Assembly: GCA_001574975.1 (NCBI GenBank) | Contig: KQ965797.1 | Coordinates: 1,270 to 65,269 of the forward strand | DNA from: Gonapodya prolifera JEL478 | Lineage: Eukaryota; Monoblepharomycota; Monoblepharidomycetes; Monoblepharidales; Gonapodyaceae | Direction: 5' to 3' | Length of the DNA: 64,000 nt | Shown: positions 36,670 through 48,030 of the stretch, in pieces | Layout: the number at the start of each line of letters is the position of its first letter | Numbering within the stretch: the stretch's first letter is position 1 | The notes under the pieces: model-generated | Database searches by the model: none | What the model saw: the letters and a program-made list of their open reading frames with translations, nothing else | Told to the model about the DNA's origin: nothing | Translations under genes and position numbers: made by a program

Positions 36670-37647
36670 TCATGCAGCTGCTGCATTCAATCCAGCCTCA
36701 AGATTCGCATCCCTAATTTGGGCCTTTCGCAAATTTTCCTCGATTTTTTTCACTGGGGACGCCGCGCGATCCGGTGCTGCGACGTTCAGCCTCGCTTCCA
36801 TGCTCGATGCTACCGAGAGCACCCTCCTCAGCTCGAGCTCCAGATCGAGGGTGTTCGCCTTCCGGAGCAGCGCGAGCCGCTCGTAGTGAGACGCGGCGGA
36901 TTCGGCCAGTTTCAGCCGATCGGCCAAGTCTTCGGACTTGATGCGCTCATCGGCGAGGGCCTTCTCCAGGGAGGCCACTCTGGCACGGAGTTGGTCGACT
37001 TCGGAGTCAGTGGTGGAAAGGATGTTTCCTTTTGTGCTGTCTACGAGCGTGTGGCTGGAATCATCCCGTTGGACGATGGGAGTCGGGGTCGTTTTCCGTC
37101 GCGATCCGGACAGGCGACGACCGAGGGCCACCAGGGATTGGAAGGGAGACGGCGGACGCGGAGGATCGATTTTGGAAGCGGCGGGCGTGGGCTGTACGCG
37201 TGTCGGGGCTGCGATTGGTGTCTCGAGGGGGTCCAGACCAGTTGGGTCCCCGGAAACTCTGACCGGTGCCACCGCGCGTACCAACCGATTTGCGTACGGC
37301 TCGCTCGATTCGCTCTTCTTATGCCCGAACAGCGCGGCCACGGTGAATTTTCGGAGCCGAGGCGAAGACGGTGAGGCAGCCGTGGCAGCCTTCTGCGGCA
37401 CCCTGGGCACGGGCTCGATCGGATCCTTCGTGGTCAGGCGAATCGGCGGCTGGGATACGACGCTGGGCGAGCGGAAAACGGGGAGTGGTTTTAAGACGAG
37501 GGGTTCCAGGGCCGGGCTTTTTGCTTTTGAGCGTCGGCTCGTGTCGATGCTCGGGCGAAATGACCAGTCCGAGTCGGATTCTGGGGTCGATGATGCGTCG
37601 GCCGTTTGGATGGTCAGGGTTGGTGGTGTTGTTGTTGCCATGCTCAT
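36670..37647 (-). CDS. Coiled-coil protein with disordered N-terminus
   Basis: Intronless, 325 residues from the ATG at 37647 (an upstream in-frame ATG at 37755 gives 361). The first ~200 residues are rich in Ser, Pro, Thr and Arg with no fold expected. From about residue 215 a coiled coil runs with regular Leu and Ala spacing (VDQLRARVASLEKALADE onward) for ~70 residues, followed by a short second helix. No known domain. It could be a scaffold; its tail-to-tail neighbour is the villidin-like gene, which proves nothing about function. Confidence 0.7.
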   Translation of the reverse strand: MSMATTTPPTLTIQTADASSTPESDSDWSFRPSIDTSRRSKAKSPALEPLVLKPLPVFRSPSVVSQPPIRLTTKDPIEPVPRVPQKAATAASPSSPRLRKFTVAALFGHKKSESSEPYANRLVRAVAPVRVSGDPTGLDPLETPIAAPTRVQPTPAASKIDPPRPPSPFQSLVALGRRLSGSRRKTTPTPIVQRDDSSHTLVDSTKGNILSTTDSEVDQLRARVASLEKALADERIKSEDLADRLKLAESAASHYERLALLRKANTLDLELELRRVLSVASSMEARLNVAAPDRAASPVKKIEENLRKAQIRDANLEAGLNAAAA

Positions 37648-37957
37648 AAGGGGGGACGGAACTGCTTCGGTTGGGTTCTTGTCGATTGTTCTCCCAATCA
37701 GAAACAATTTGATTCCACATGATCTGAATTGTATTCGAATTGAATTTCTATGCAAAGGATGGCGTCCTGACTTCGGAAAGGAAGCGACGCAGGAGATGAT
37801 CGTCGCTTGCTGTGAAATGCGACCGAACCATGAGTCCGCGAATGATTAGGGTACTATAAATAGTTAGAGGTACCTTTTCTATTGCAGAGGATTTACATTT
37901 CCCACGCGCAGATCAAAGGCCAAGTGCCTCAAAGTTCGGGCAAGAGTGTCTAGCATA

Positions 37958-38467
37958 TCAACCAAAGAGAAACCGTATTCTCTCTTTTGCCGTAGCTGGC
38001 AGGCCTTCACCCTCTTCGGGCTCCGGATACGACCGCGCTCCCAGCTTCCCTTCCTCCAACTCCCCCAACGCCTTCCAAAACCCATTATTGGGCCTCACAG
38101 CGTCCCCTCTCGCATCCACCACTCTGCGCATGGCTTCTTTGAGCGTCAGCCCGTGCTGGCTCACCAGGACTCCCGCCACCACAGAGGGGCTTCGTGACAG
38201 CCCAGCCGAACAATGAACGAGTGCACGCCCGCCCGCCGTGGACGCCAATTCCAGAAAGGCGGCGGCGGGTGGGATGACGGATGCAAGATCGGCAGTGAGA
38301 TCGTCGAGGAGGGAGAGGTGCAGGTGTTGGACGGGTGCGGGAAGCGGGAGCGATGCGGGTTTGTGCCCGATGGAGAGAACGTGGGTGATGCCGAGCGAGG
38401 TCAGCTTTGAGGGACGCGAGGACGATTGGGGTCCCAGGTGTATGTGAGGAGGGTACACAAGAGCCAT
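37958..38467 (-). CDS. Dual-specificity protein phosphatase
   Basis: Single exon, 169 residues, about the size of a bare catalytic domain. The active-site loop HCSAGLSRSPSV near residue 85 has the catalytic Cys and Arg. The early ITHVLSIG strand and the general-acid Asp region (LDDLTADL) fit atypical DUSPs, which remove phosphate from Ser, Thr and Tyr. No extra targeting domain. A complete, unbroken gene. Confidence 0.88.
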   Translation of the reverse strand: MALVYPPHIHLGPQSSSRPSKLTSLGITHVLSIGHKPASLPLPAPVQHLHLSLLDDLTADLASVIPPAAAFLELASTAGGRALVHCSAGLSRSPSVVAGVLVSQHGLTLKEAMRRVVDARGDAVRPNNGFWKALGELEEGKLGARSYPEPEEGEGLPATAKERIRFLFG

Positions 38468-38622
38468 TCCATTAGGAAAAGTTTTGTCGCAAGGTGGGAA
38501 AGGCTTTTGGCGAGTGTTTCACGTGAGGGCCACAACACAGCAACCAGATTGCCGAGTGATATATTTACCACGCATGGCGTAGCCAACCATTTCCTACCCG
38601 CGCTTTACGAATGCACAATCGA

Positions 38623-40177
38623 TCAAACCACCTCTTGCTTTATCCTAACTTCCACCTCCACCTCCTTCTTCACTCGCGGCTCTCTTCTCCCTTCACGCAC
38701 CGCTTCCACTTCCACTTCCACTTTCACCACCCCGTCTGGAACAATGCCAAAGGCACCCACGGGGGGTCCCAAAGGCCTCCGAGCGCGAGGCACGCCCTTC
38801 AGATTCACTGACCGAAGGGCACGGGCACTGCCTCCAGCTGTTGGACGAGATGACGCTGCCGACGCAGGCGTGCCGGAGGTTTCCCAGTTGTGATGAGTGT
38901 CGTTCACGTTGGATGTCGCACTGGTGTCAACCCGCGTCCGCCTGCCGATAGTGTCCATCGTCTCCCGAGTTGCAAGGCTCGCACGTCTGCGCGCTGTGAT
39001 CCTCCGCCGAGCGTTGCTTGACACAGGGCGATCGCTCCGTTTGCTGTTCCTGTTCCCCGGAGCGAACTCCTCGTCATCGTTTGTCTCTTGCTCGTAATCG
39101 CCATCATCCCCCACAGGAACGAACTCCTCGTCATCGACCCCGTCCAGCCCGTCCTCCCCATCGCCATCCTCCACCTCCACCTCTGCGATTCTCCGCCGAA
39201 CACTGCTTGACGCAGTGCGATCACTTTTTCTGATACTCCGCGGAACGAACTCCTCGTCACCGTCCATCCCACCTTCCTCCCCTTCGCCATCGCCGTCCAC
39301 GACCGGCCCCTCCACTTCCACCGCCGGCGCCTGAAACCCCTTGGTTGACCACCCACGCAGCCTATGCGCCGGAACCCACTCCTTCTCATAAAAGTACCAC
39401 ACGGAGGCTTCGTGCGAGTGCTTATCCCCCACGACGGGCTTGACACACCCTACGGGGAAGGTTGTGTCGGAGGCCAGGCGTTTCATGAGGAGGTGGGAGA
39501 GTGGGCCGCATTTGGAAGAGGCGTATGTTTCGATGAGGTGGAGGAGGGTGGGGGTGCGGGTGGGGTGGGTTTTGTAGGCGGCTGAGGGAAAGGCGGTGGA
39601 GGGGGAGTGGGGGGAGGCGATGTAGACAGTGGAGGCGGTGAGAAAATGAGGCCGGTCTTAGTTGGTGAGCACATTCAGAATTCAACAAAAAGTGCGTCTC
39701 ACCGACAAGGTCCTTCGTCCGTTGCCGAGTTCCCGTCTCCCGTAAATACTCCACCACGAACTCGAGCCACAGGTTCTCGGTGGGCTGGAGCGTGTTCACT
39801 ATTGCGCCGTCTTTGCAGACTAGGTGGCCCTTTCGGAACTTGAAATAACAGTTATTGCTGTTTGCCCGATGTTGGTGCATGTCGATTGACGGCGCGGGTT
39901 TCAAGCATTAACCATTGAATCAGGCCCATCGACACGAAAACAACACGATCGCGCACCATAGGCTCCGCCGCCACTTGATGGACTTGTCGGTCCCGCACGA
40001 AACGCATTGGAGTGTCTCCCCCCGCAGATTGCGGCACCTGCCCTGCCACGCGTTGATTATCGGAGGCAGCGGCGCGCATTTGATCGGGATGGCAAAGGGA
40101 AGTGAGCGGAGCGGCGGGGTTGCGGTGGGATCGTGATGCGTGGAGGATCGGGCGGATCGTCTGGTGGTCGGCGGCAT
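38623..40177 (-). CDS. GATA-like zinc-finger protein with acidic repeats
   Basis: Exons 40177-39957, 39857-39703 and 39656-38623 join in frame to 469 residues. Splicing the first two creates CVSCGTDKSIKWRRSLCNNC, a treble-clef finger like GATA but with only 12 residues between the Cys pairs instead of 17-18. A domain of about 150 residues without known family follows, then three acidic repeats each containing the words EEFVP or EEFAP and a basic SVRRRIA-type stretch. The tail is a charged Lys/Glu/Val repeat. Likely nuclear. An earlier ATG at 40204 would add nine residues. Confidence 0.7.
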
Positions 40178-40532
40178 CGTGTTTGCTGCGGTCAAGAGTG
40201 TCATGGGGTATTTTACTGGGTGTCAGTAAGCGTAAGTTCGAGCCATCTGCAGTGGGGGCTTGCGAAATTAGTAGGAGAGGGTCTTAGAATCTCGATTCGA
40301 AATAACAGACTCGAAAGTGAAGGTGCTTCCAAACAAAGAGAGTAATGTCGCTGGCTCTATAACGGCACTCAAAATTACATTCCAGAAAGCGAGGGAACTC
40401 CGCTGAATGAGAGGTGGAGAGGGGTCTTTTTTATTCACCCGCCCGGCCCCCGATCGGTACCAAAAAGAACCCTGCTCATTTCCTGCTGTCTTCTGTCTCT
40501 CACAGTCACCCCTTCGCTCAATTCTCCCAATC

Positions 40533-41935
40533 ATGTCTCGCTGGTCCCGCCTGATCCGCTTCGAAGCCGTCGAAGGTGCGTGCTGCTCTTCTTGGCGCTC
40601 TCCTAAATTCGCCGCACCAATCCCGTCTCCCATTCACCTGCCATCACACCGCGCCATCCCCATCCCTAGGCGGCATCCACTACGGTCAGCCCACGGCCGC
40701 GTCGCTCCTCCCGAATGGTTCGCTGGACACCTCGAAAGTAATCACCGCGACCGAGGTGGTGGGAGGACCGTTCGAGGGGACGGTGGGGACCCGGTCTTTC
40801 ACCGTCAAAAAGGTGAGAGAAGTTGTAGTGGCTTTTTCGGCCCATTCCATCGCTGACGAAATGAGGAAGCTTCTCGCCCCGCTCGAAACGGCACCCGTCA
40901 TCGCCTGCATTGGTCTCAACTACCGTCTGCACGCCAAGGAAGGCGGGGTGAGTCCACACCATAATTAAATTTCTCGTACGGCTTCAAAAAACGCCTGTCT
41001 GGTCTCGGTCCGGCAGAACAAAATTCCAGACAACCCCGTCCTGTTCCACAAGTACCCCAACAGCCTCGCCGGCCCTGGGCCCATCGAGCTTGCCGACTTT
41101 GTGAACGACAAGCAAATGGACTATGAAGCTGAGGTAGGTCCTGTGCCGTTTGCCCTCTGCCATCATTCGGTGTCGACTTAACGTCATTTGGCCGCCGTCG
41201 TTTACAGCTCACCGTCGTCATTGGCAAAGCCGGAAAGAACATTCCCAAGGAAAAGGTACGCTTCGCTTGTCACTTTTGTCTTGGATCCCATAATAGTGTC
41301 AGTGGCTGACTAACGTCTCCGTCGCGACCAGGCGCTCGACCATATCCTGGCATACACCTGTGGCAACGACCTCTCGGCGCGCAAATGGCAACGTGCTTGG
41401 TGAGTCCCCCTTCACCTCTCTTCACAACTCATCAATCACATCCCTCTCACCCTCGCTCGCTCTACCCCCCGCCCCGTCATACAAATACAAAAGCGGCGGC
41501 CAATTCAATTTCGGCAAGGGCATGGACAACTTTGCCCCGATCGGCCCACAGCTCGTGTCGTCCTCGGTCATCACGGACCCGCAGAACCTCAGGTTGCGAT
41601 GCGTGCTGAACGGAAAGACTATGGTGAGCTGTTCCGCACGTTGGGCGACTTGCTGTAATGGTGTTCAGCCTGCCTGCCCCCTCCGTTGACAGCAAGACGA
41701 AACAACCGGCGACATGATCTTCAGCGTCGCCGAAATCGTCTCCTTCCTGTCGCGCGGCACCACTTTGGTGCCCGGGACAGTCATCATGACAGGAACACCC
41801 AGCGGTGTCGGGTACCCGCGCAACCCGCCCGTGTGTTTGGAGCACGGCGACGTGTGCTCGATCGAGGTGGACGGGATCGGGTCCCTGCAGAACACGATTT
41901 TGTACGGGCCGACGGTGTATGAGACCAAACTGTGA
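40533..41935 (+). CDS. Fumarylacetoacetate hydrolase (FAH) family protein
   Basis: Seven exons (40533-40575, 40670-40947, 41017-41133, 41208-41255, 41332-41399, 41494-41623, 41693-41935) give 308 residues in frame. Signature pieces: [14 protein letters not shown], the Glu-bearing [17 protein letters not shown], a GNDLSAR motif, GPQLV, and the final [14 protein letters not shown]. These match the FAHD1/FAHD2 type, metal-dependent C-C hydrolases or decarboxylases of small keto acids. No clear mitochondrial leader was seen. A broken copy of exons 4-7 lies at 44436-44943, after the next gene, showing a tandem duplication. Substrate unknown. Confidence 0.9.
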
Positions 41936-42322
41936 TTAGGATGGGAAGCGGCTGCCGAATTGACATGCGGCGTGTACTACGGAGTGCCATAAAGAGATCC
42001 TTTGATTGGCAGCAAACAATAATTATGTTACGCGTCGGACTTCGGAAAAACTTCCGTATTTATTCCTGGGGTTTGAGACCCTTTTGCTCCGCTTTTGCCT
42101 CACCGTACCCGCCAAATGCCTCACGCCACGACAAAAGGCGAGCGCTGCTTTTCCATCCAGCAATTGCAGGCTCCGCTTCATCCCAACGACGTAAGAGCGG
42201 ATCGCGGGCTGTTAAGATTGCGTCAAGTCTTCATGGCTCGCATGCAATAGCAAACCTTCGAGTCGACAGGTGGATCCAAGCAAGATCACGTTTCCTCTCT
42301 CTTGCCCATCCGTAGTCGCTTT

Positions 42323-44126
42323 ATGGCTAGCCTCAAGCTCCCGATCGCCTCTATCTCTCTTTTCTTCCTCACTTTACCGGTTTGGGCGTTTGAGAGCGCG
42401 AGCTCCCAGGTCCTTGGATTGTCAACCAACGCGACTCTTTCAAAACGACAAAATTGTGTTCAAGGCCAATCGTCCTCCTCCTGTCCATCCAGTCTGATTT
42501 GCGCGCTCGCGCCGCTTGATAATGGGTTCTACTGCTGTCCCACATCATATAATTACTACTGCGTGAGCTTGATGCGATTTTACGTCAAAGGAAAGGGATA
42601 TTACGACCTTGTGTTTGTGTCATCTTACAGTACGCAGCGAGCACCAAAACAACGGGTGTATGCTCCAAGGACCCATGTCCTTCCAATACCTGCGTTCAGG
42701 GACAAACCGCCAATATCTGCCGACAAGGACTGATTTGCGCGTTTGCGCCAGCAGATAGTGGCTACCGCTGCTGTTCCAGCTCATACACCTGGTACTGCGT
42801 AAATATGGCCGACTCTATTGCTTCAGACAATTAAACTTATGGACACTGCTTCACAGAACGCACCATCGACTTTGAGTGGAGGAAATTGTTCTCGGACAGA
42901 ATGTGGCACTTCAGTTCCGCCGCCGCCGCCGCCGTCGCCGTCATCTTCAACTCTTTCGACATTATCACTGTCTCTGCCACTGAGTCAAACCCTTACTGCA
43001 TTCTCTCAGTCTCCGCCGCCATCACCAAGCCAAACTCCATCTCCGTCGCCGACAGCAGCTGCATCATCTCCATCTCCGACACCAACCGCATCGCAGTCCT
43101 CATCGTCCGTGCAACCATCCGACTCCCCTGCCAATTCAAACGGTTCCAATAGTGCTCTTATCGGCGGAATATCTGGTGCACTTGCTTTGGTGCTGATCCT
43201 CGGGGCGGTCGCGGCTGCCTTCGTCTGGAAGCGCAGACGAACCTCCAAGCAACCTCCCCCCCGCACGACCAGCCAGACCACCAGCGGAATGATGTACAGT
43301 AACAGCTTCCCTTTGAGTTACGCCTCGTCGCCGTCGTTCCCACAACCGGTGCACGTGATGCCCAGTTATGTTGCCATCTCAGAGGTTCCATCGTCGCACT
43401 CGTCTCAGACTGCGGTACGTCGGTGACGTGACGTCCATCCTGTTCTGCTCCGCGCAAGTGTCTGACGTGCGTTTGAAGAATTACAGCTCATACCAACACC
43501 AAGCAGCGGACAACAAGCTCAAGCCCACTGGCTTTTCTTGGAGATAGCCGCCAGGAAGGGGTTACTCGACGTCACGCATGTGGAATACGACGGACCGGTC
43601 ACAAACGCCATCGGAAACGTGCGTGTCGCTCAAGACTTCCATTTCGCAATAAGTGTATCGCTCAATCATGTTCCGACTTCCGTTTCGCCTGCCAACTGCC
43701 AACTACCAAGTATGTACCGACGCAAGACGACGAGGTTGCGATATTTATTGGACACATTGTCCGCATCAAGGATGTGTTCAGAGATGGGTGGGGAAGTGGT
43801 TCGAATTTGTGAGAAGGAAATCTTCTGTTGTGTTTTTGCATTGCTTTTGAATGGGGTCTGTCCGTGTTTTCAGGGTCACTGGTGCTTTCGGCATGTTTCC
43901 ATTGTACGTCGCACTTCGCAGTAGTTTCTGGAGAATTCACCTCACGCAACCTCAATTTTGTTTTTTTATGCGATCCCATAGGAGTGTCGTCGACTTGACG
44001 TTCTCGAATGCACCAACTTTGCACAGCTACCCCATGAGCGGTCGAGATGTTTCTCTTGGGCTGGGGAAATCCATCGTCATGCAGGAACGAGACCGGATGC
44101 AGTCACAGTCTGTTCAGGGGCTTTGA
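42323..44126 (+). CDS. SH3-tailed membrane protein with Cys-rich modules (array copy 1)
   Basis: Seven exons (42323-42562, 42631-42798, 42857-43414, 43487-43618, 43711-43808, 43873-43902, 43982-44126) make 456 residues. A signal peptide (IASISLFFLTLPVWA) is followed by two copies of a ~45-residue module with six Cys (CVQGQ...C...GLICA-AP...CC...YC). A Pro/Ser linker and a single span (ALIGGISGALALVLILGAVAAAFVW) with a basic stop-transfer follow. The cytosolic end has the HWLFLEIAARKGLL helix, then an SH3 (DDEVAIFIGHIVRIKDVFRDGW...GAFGMFPL). The modules look like a chitin or glycan-binding surface part, but that is a guess. SH3 would bind proline-rich partners. Confidence 0.88.
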
Positions 44127-44435
44127 GTAATTTGGATGCAATCGAGGGGGACGGGGCGAATCGCATTGTATGGAGAAGAATAAGCGTGTCTTTATTTATT
44201 CGGTTTGCACAACTGCAACTGCATAAAATCCATGATTGCCCGAGACAAATGTGTGTGGTGCAAGATGTGCCAGGATCGAAGTACATATGTACACAGTGAT
44301 ATGCGGGGAATGTTTGCTGGATCGCTTGGCTGATTGTCACTGCTCCTAACTCCTCGATATGCCTTGGGAGCATGTGTGAAGTTCATACCTTTCGCTCACC
44401 GACCATTGTTGCTATCTTGGACCCCGCAACAGTGG

Positions 44436-44943
44436 TTGACCAGCGTCGCCGTCATAATCAGACGCTGGGTTAAGGCCTGGCGCATCTGGGCGCAACGAAC
44501 AATCACCTTTCGACCCGTAAATGGCAACGGGCTTGGTGTGGTGAGTCCCACCTTCCACCTCTCCTCGCAACTCAGCTCTCACATAAAACTTAGCCCTTGT
44601 TCGTTGGTGAACCCCCGCCATAACACTCGAAATGCTGGACAATTCAACTTAACTTCGCCCCCCATTGACGCACGGCTCGTCGCGTTTTCCGTTATCGAGG
44701 ACCCCCAGAATCTTATGCTGAACGGGGAAGTTATGGTGAGCAGTGACGCAGAGACGCACTTTTGCCCGCCTGTCCCAATCATGTCCGACCGACCGGCCGC
44801 TGGCTGTCTCACCCCATTTGAAACCCTTGCATAGCAAGACGAAGCAACGGGCGAGATATTTGCAAGGTCGAGGTGGATAGGATTGCGTCCCTGGAGAACA
44901 CGGTTCTGCACACGCCGTCTCGGTTTATGAAGCGAAGCAGTGA
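44436..44943 (+). pseudogene. FAH-family pseudogene fragment
   Basis: A decayed copy of exons 4-7 of the gene at 40533-41935. Matches include AAATGGCAACG at the exon 5 donor, the intron after it, ITDPQN-like and LNGE-M pieces and the exon 7 start CAAGACGAA. About 140 bases are missing inside exon 7, so the text jumps to the EVDGI...SLQNT-like end. Frame is lost. No N-terminal exons remain. It sits between SH3 copies 1 and 2, where a duplicated hydrolase would be expected. Confidence 0.85.
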
Positions 44944-45512
44944 CGCGATGGAAATATATTGTGCGCCCCAACGTGAAATACCGTAATTGCCCCGTAATAA
45001 TGCGCCGAGAAAAGCACATTCGGTAGCGATAGGGGGTGCCACGAGAGTGGCAGAGCTTATTATAAGGAAAACAAACTCCTCGTGGGTGTCATAAACAAAC
45101 TTCTCCAAGGTTTACACGGTTTGCGTCCGGCCGATTACGTGTACTCATCAAGGTGTGCTTGAACCTCGGTTAACAGTTTTCTTTTCTCCAGCTCCATGCA
45201 TTCCCTCACTCACCAGCCAATGCTCAGGCGCTGATATCTTTGAGCGACCAGCGGAAAATCCTGGCTCGCCTTGACCGCGGGGTCGACTCACACAGGGCGT
45301 CGCCTCACTCCGCCACCCCACCACATAGGACGCGGAACGACCAGCATGCGCAGGATCGGGGCGGGTGAGATCAAGTGATGAATTTGTTGCATTGCATGCG
45401 TTGCTTCACGCGACATGACCCAACCCACCACGCAAAAGGTGAAAGCAGGCAAGAGCGCACATACTACCTCGGTGGCACCACATCCACGCTCTTTCCAACC
45501 TCCAGAGGCTCC

Positions 45513-47073
45513 ATGGCGGGTTCCAAGGGCCTGATACCTTTTGTGTGCTTGTTCTCCGTATGTTTGCTCGCCGCGCTCGTTCAAGCCTCGGCACTTGAGA
45601 GGAGCCCCCAGATCCTTGGCCGCTCCACCAACGTTACGCTCGCAAAACGCCAAAGCTGCGTCCAAGGCCAGCAGTCCCCCTTATGTGCAGCGGGCTTAGT
45701 CTGCGCGCTCGCTCCCCGGGACAATGGATTCTACTGCTGCCAACCAGGATATAACTACTACTGCGTGAGCTTTGGTGTGATTTTTGCGGGAAAGCGAAAG
45801 CGAAAGCGATGCGAGATGGGACGATAACAACACCTGCCACGGCCCTTTTTCCTCCCTCCGCCACGCCACGTCCCGCACATCCACAGTACGCATCGAGCAC
45901 CGACACAACAGGAAAATGCTCCAAGGATCCGTGTCCAAATAATGAATGCGTGCAGGGACAACCGTCCAACCAGTGCAGACCGGGTCTCATTTGCGCCATT
46001 GCGGTGCAGAATATGAATGGAGGATTCATTTGTTGCCCAGATCCGCTGCTGTGGTACTGCGTGAGTAATCTGCATCTATTGTAGCGCGCAATCGGCTTAC
46101 CGATACTGCTTGTATAGGGTGCGTTTGCGAATTCTACCACGGGAAAGTGTTCTGCAACAGAATGCAGCACTACACCACCCGGCGCGAAACCACCCAAAGG
46201 CGCCGAAATGATGCAAAATTTCCCTTTAGGGTTCGTGCCTGTGGGGTCCTACCCCCACCCGCCCCATAATATGGTGGCCGCAGGGGGTGTTCCGTCGTCG
46301 CATTCGTCGCAGACTTTGGTACGTACCTCGCGTGGCATGCGTCCTGTTCCTTTCTTGTTTTTTGTTGGTGCCAAATATTCTGACTTGTATTTGAATTTTG
46401 AATGTCCCAGTTCATACCACCAATGGCCACCAGCGAAACATCGCACGGCCACTGGCTGTTCTCGGAAATAACCGCCAGGTTGGGGTTGCGAAATGCCAGA
46501 CATGTGCCATACGTGGCGTACGAAGGGCCCGATGGCGCCGTCATTGGAAACGTGCGTGTCCGCTCGCGATATCCTCTTCCGCCTAGCCAATCTCATGTTC
46601 CCACTATGTCTCATACACCACGCCTCGCACATGTTCCATTCGCATTTTCCGTCTTCGCATGGCCAATTGACACAGTACGTCCCCGGTCAAGAAGACGAGA
46701 TCGCGCTTTTCGTTGGGCACACCGTGCGCATCAAGGATGTGTTTCAAGATGGGTGGGCGAGCGGGTGGAATATGTGAGATGAAAATATTGTTTCGACATC
46801 GTTTTGCATTGGTTTGAATGCCCTTCACGCATGCGTTCAGGGTCACGGGCGGGTTCGGGATGTTTCCCTTGTACGTACATTCTCATACGTTTCGAAGTCC
46901 CGGACCGATCCGACCACGTTTTTTTTCTACCCCACAGGAGTCTCATTGACTTCACCTTGGGGAACTCACCAAGCGTCCGCCACCCCATGAGCATTCGCGG
47001 TGTTTCGCTCGCGGTGGGTAAGTCCATGGTGATGCAGGAGAGGAACCGGATGCAGTCGAGTCAGATCCTTTGA
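45513..47073 (+). CDS. SH3-tailed Cys-rich protein without a membrane span (array copy 2)
   Basis: Seven exons (45513-45764, 45887-46060, 46118-46318, 46411-46551, 46676-46773, 46841-46870, 46938-47073) encode 343 residues. Exon order and phases equal array copy 1. Signal peptide (FVCLFSVCLLAALVQA), two six-Cys modules, WLFSEITAR helix and SH3 (DEIALFVGHTVRIKDVFQDGW...GGFGMFPL) are kept. Exon 3 is 201 nt against 558: the Ser/Pro linker and the entire membrane span are missing while the frame stays open. The product would then be secreted with an SH3 outside, or be non-functional. All splice sites and the stop are intact, so decay is not obvious. Confidence 0.85.
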
Positions 47074-47502
47074 ATTGTCTGAAAGCAACCGCGGCTGGGC
47101 CGAGGTTGGCAAGGAAAATCGTTTTGTTTTTGTAGAAGAGTTGGAGCGGCTTTTTTATTCTGAACGAACAACTGCGTAAAATCCATTTTTGTCAGAGGCG
47201 TGTGGAGTAAGTCGTACCGGGACGGAAGAATACAAGTTATATTTGAGGGGACAACTGTTGGGTGGGTCCAGGCCTCTGACGTCACATCTCCTCCAAAAGC
47301 CTCTCGGGAGCACGTTGTGGAGTCCCAAAAAAAAACCAACACCGTTTCCCCATGTCTAATATAAGAAAGTTGTACATCCACCCCCCAGTCGTGGTTTTGA
47401 GCTGGGAGTATCTACGAAGTGGGCCGGGGGGGGTGGGGGACATCACTCATCACTTATCACTCATCCTGCACCCGTTTCTACCTTAAGACTCGCATTTCCC
47501 AG

Positions 47503-47866
47503 TTCGTACAGCTGAATAACAGCACAGACTTCGGTCAAGCACACTGTTTGTTCATGGACATTGCAGTCAGGAAGGGGCTCGTGAATGTACATCCTGATTG
47601 TTTGTACATTTACGATCTTTTGCACGACTCACTTACAAGATGACGAAATCGCTCTCTTCGTTGGACATGCTGTGCGCATGACAGGTATCTTCAGGGACGG
47701 GTGGTTCGGTGGCACCAAATAAACGGTCCTCCTCAGAAACACCTGCGACTTTGGCATGTTTCCTTTGTAAGTACTACGTAGTGCCCCGTGGTGTGTCGCT
47801 TGTAGTGGGAAGATCCATTGTTATGGACGAGCGGGACCGCCTGAGGTCGGGATATGTGACAATGTG
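47503..47866 (+). pseudogene. SH3 array remnant (copy 3)
   Basis: Relics of exons 4-7 of the SH3 genes. After a splice-like acceptor comes a diverged helix (MDIAVRKGL), then DDEIALFVGHAVRMTGIFRDGW in another frame running into TAA after GGTK, then CDFGMFPL and GVSLVVGRSIVM...ERDRL. The signal peptide, Cys modules and span are absent upstream, and exon 4 breaks frame. It marks a third unit of the tandem array. Confidence 0.8.
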
Positions 47867-48030
47867 AATATCTGCAATCCTGCATAGAAAAAATAGACCT
47901 CTCAATTTTTTGGGCCCTTGCAACGGTTTCTCCTGTATGCAATGGTTTGGAAATTCAGCCGCCGGATGAACGTGACACGCTTGCTCGGCACTTCTTGCCG
48001 CTAACTTCCCAGTTTCCACCATTCTCCCAC

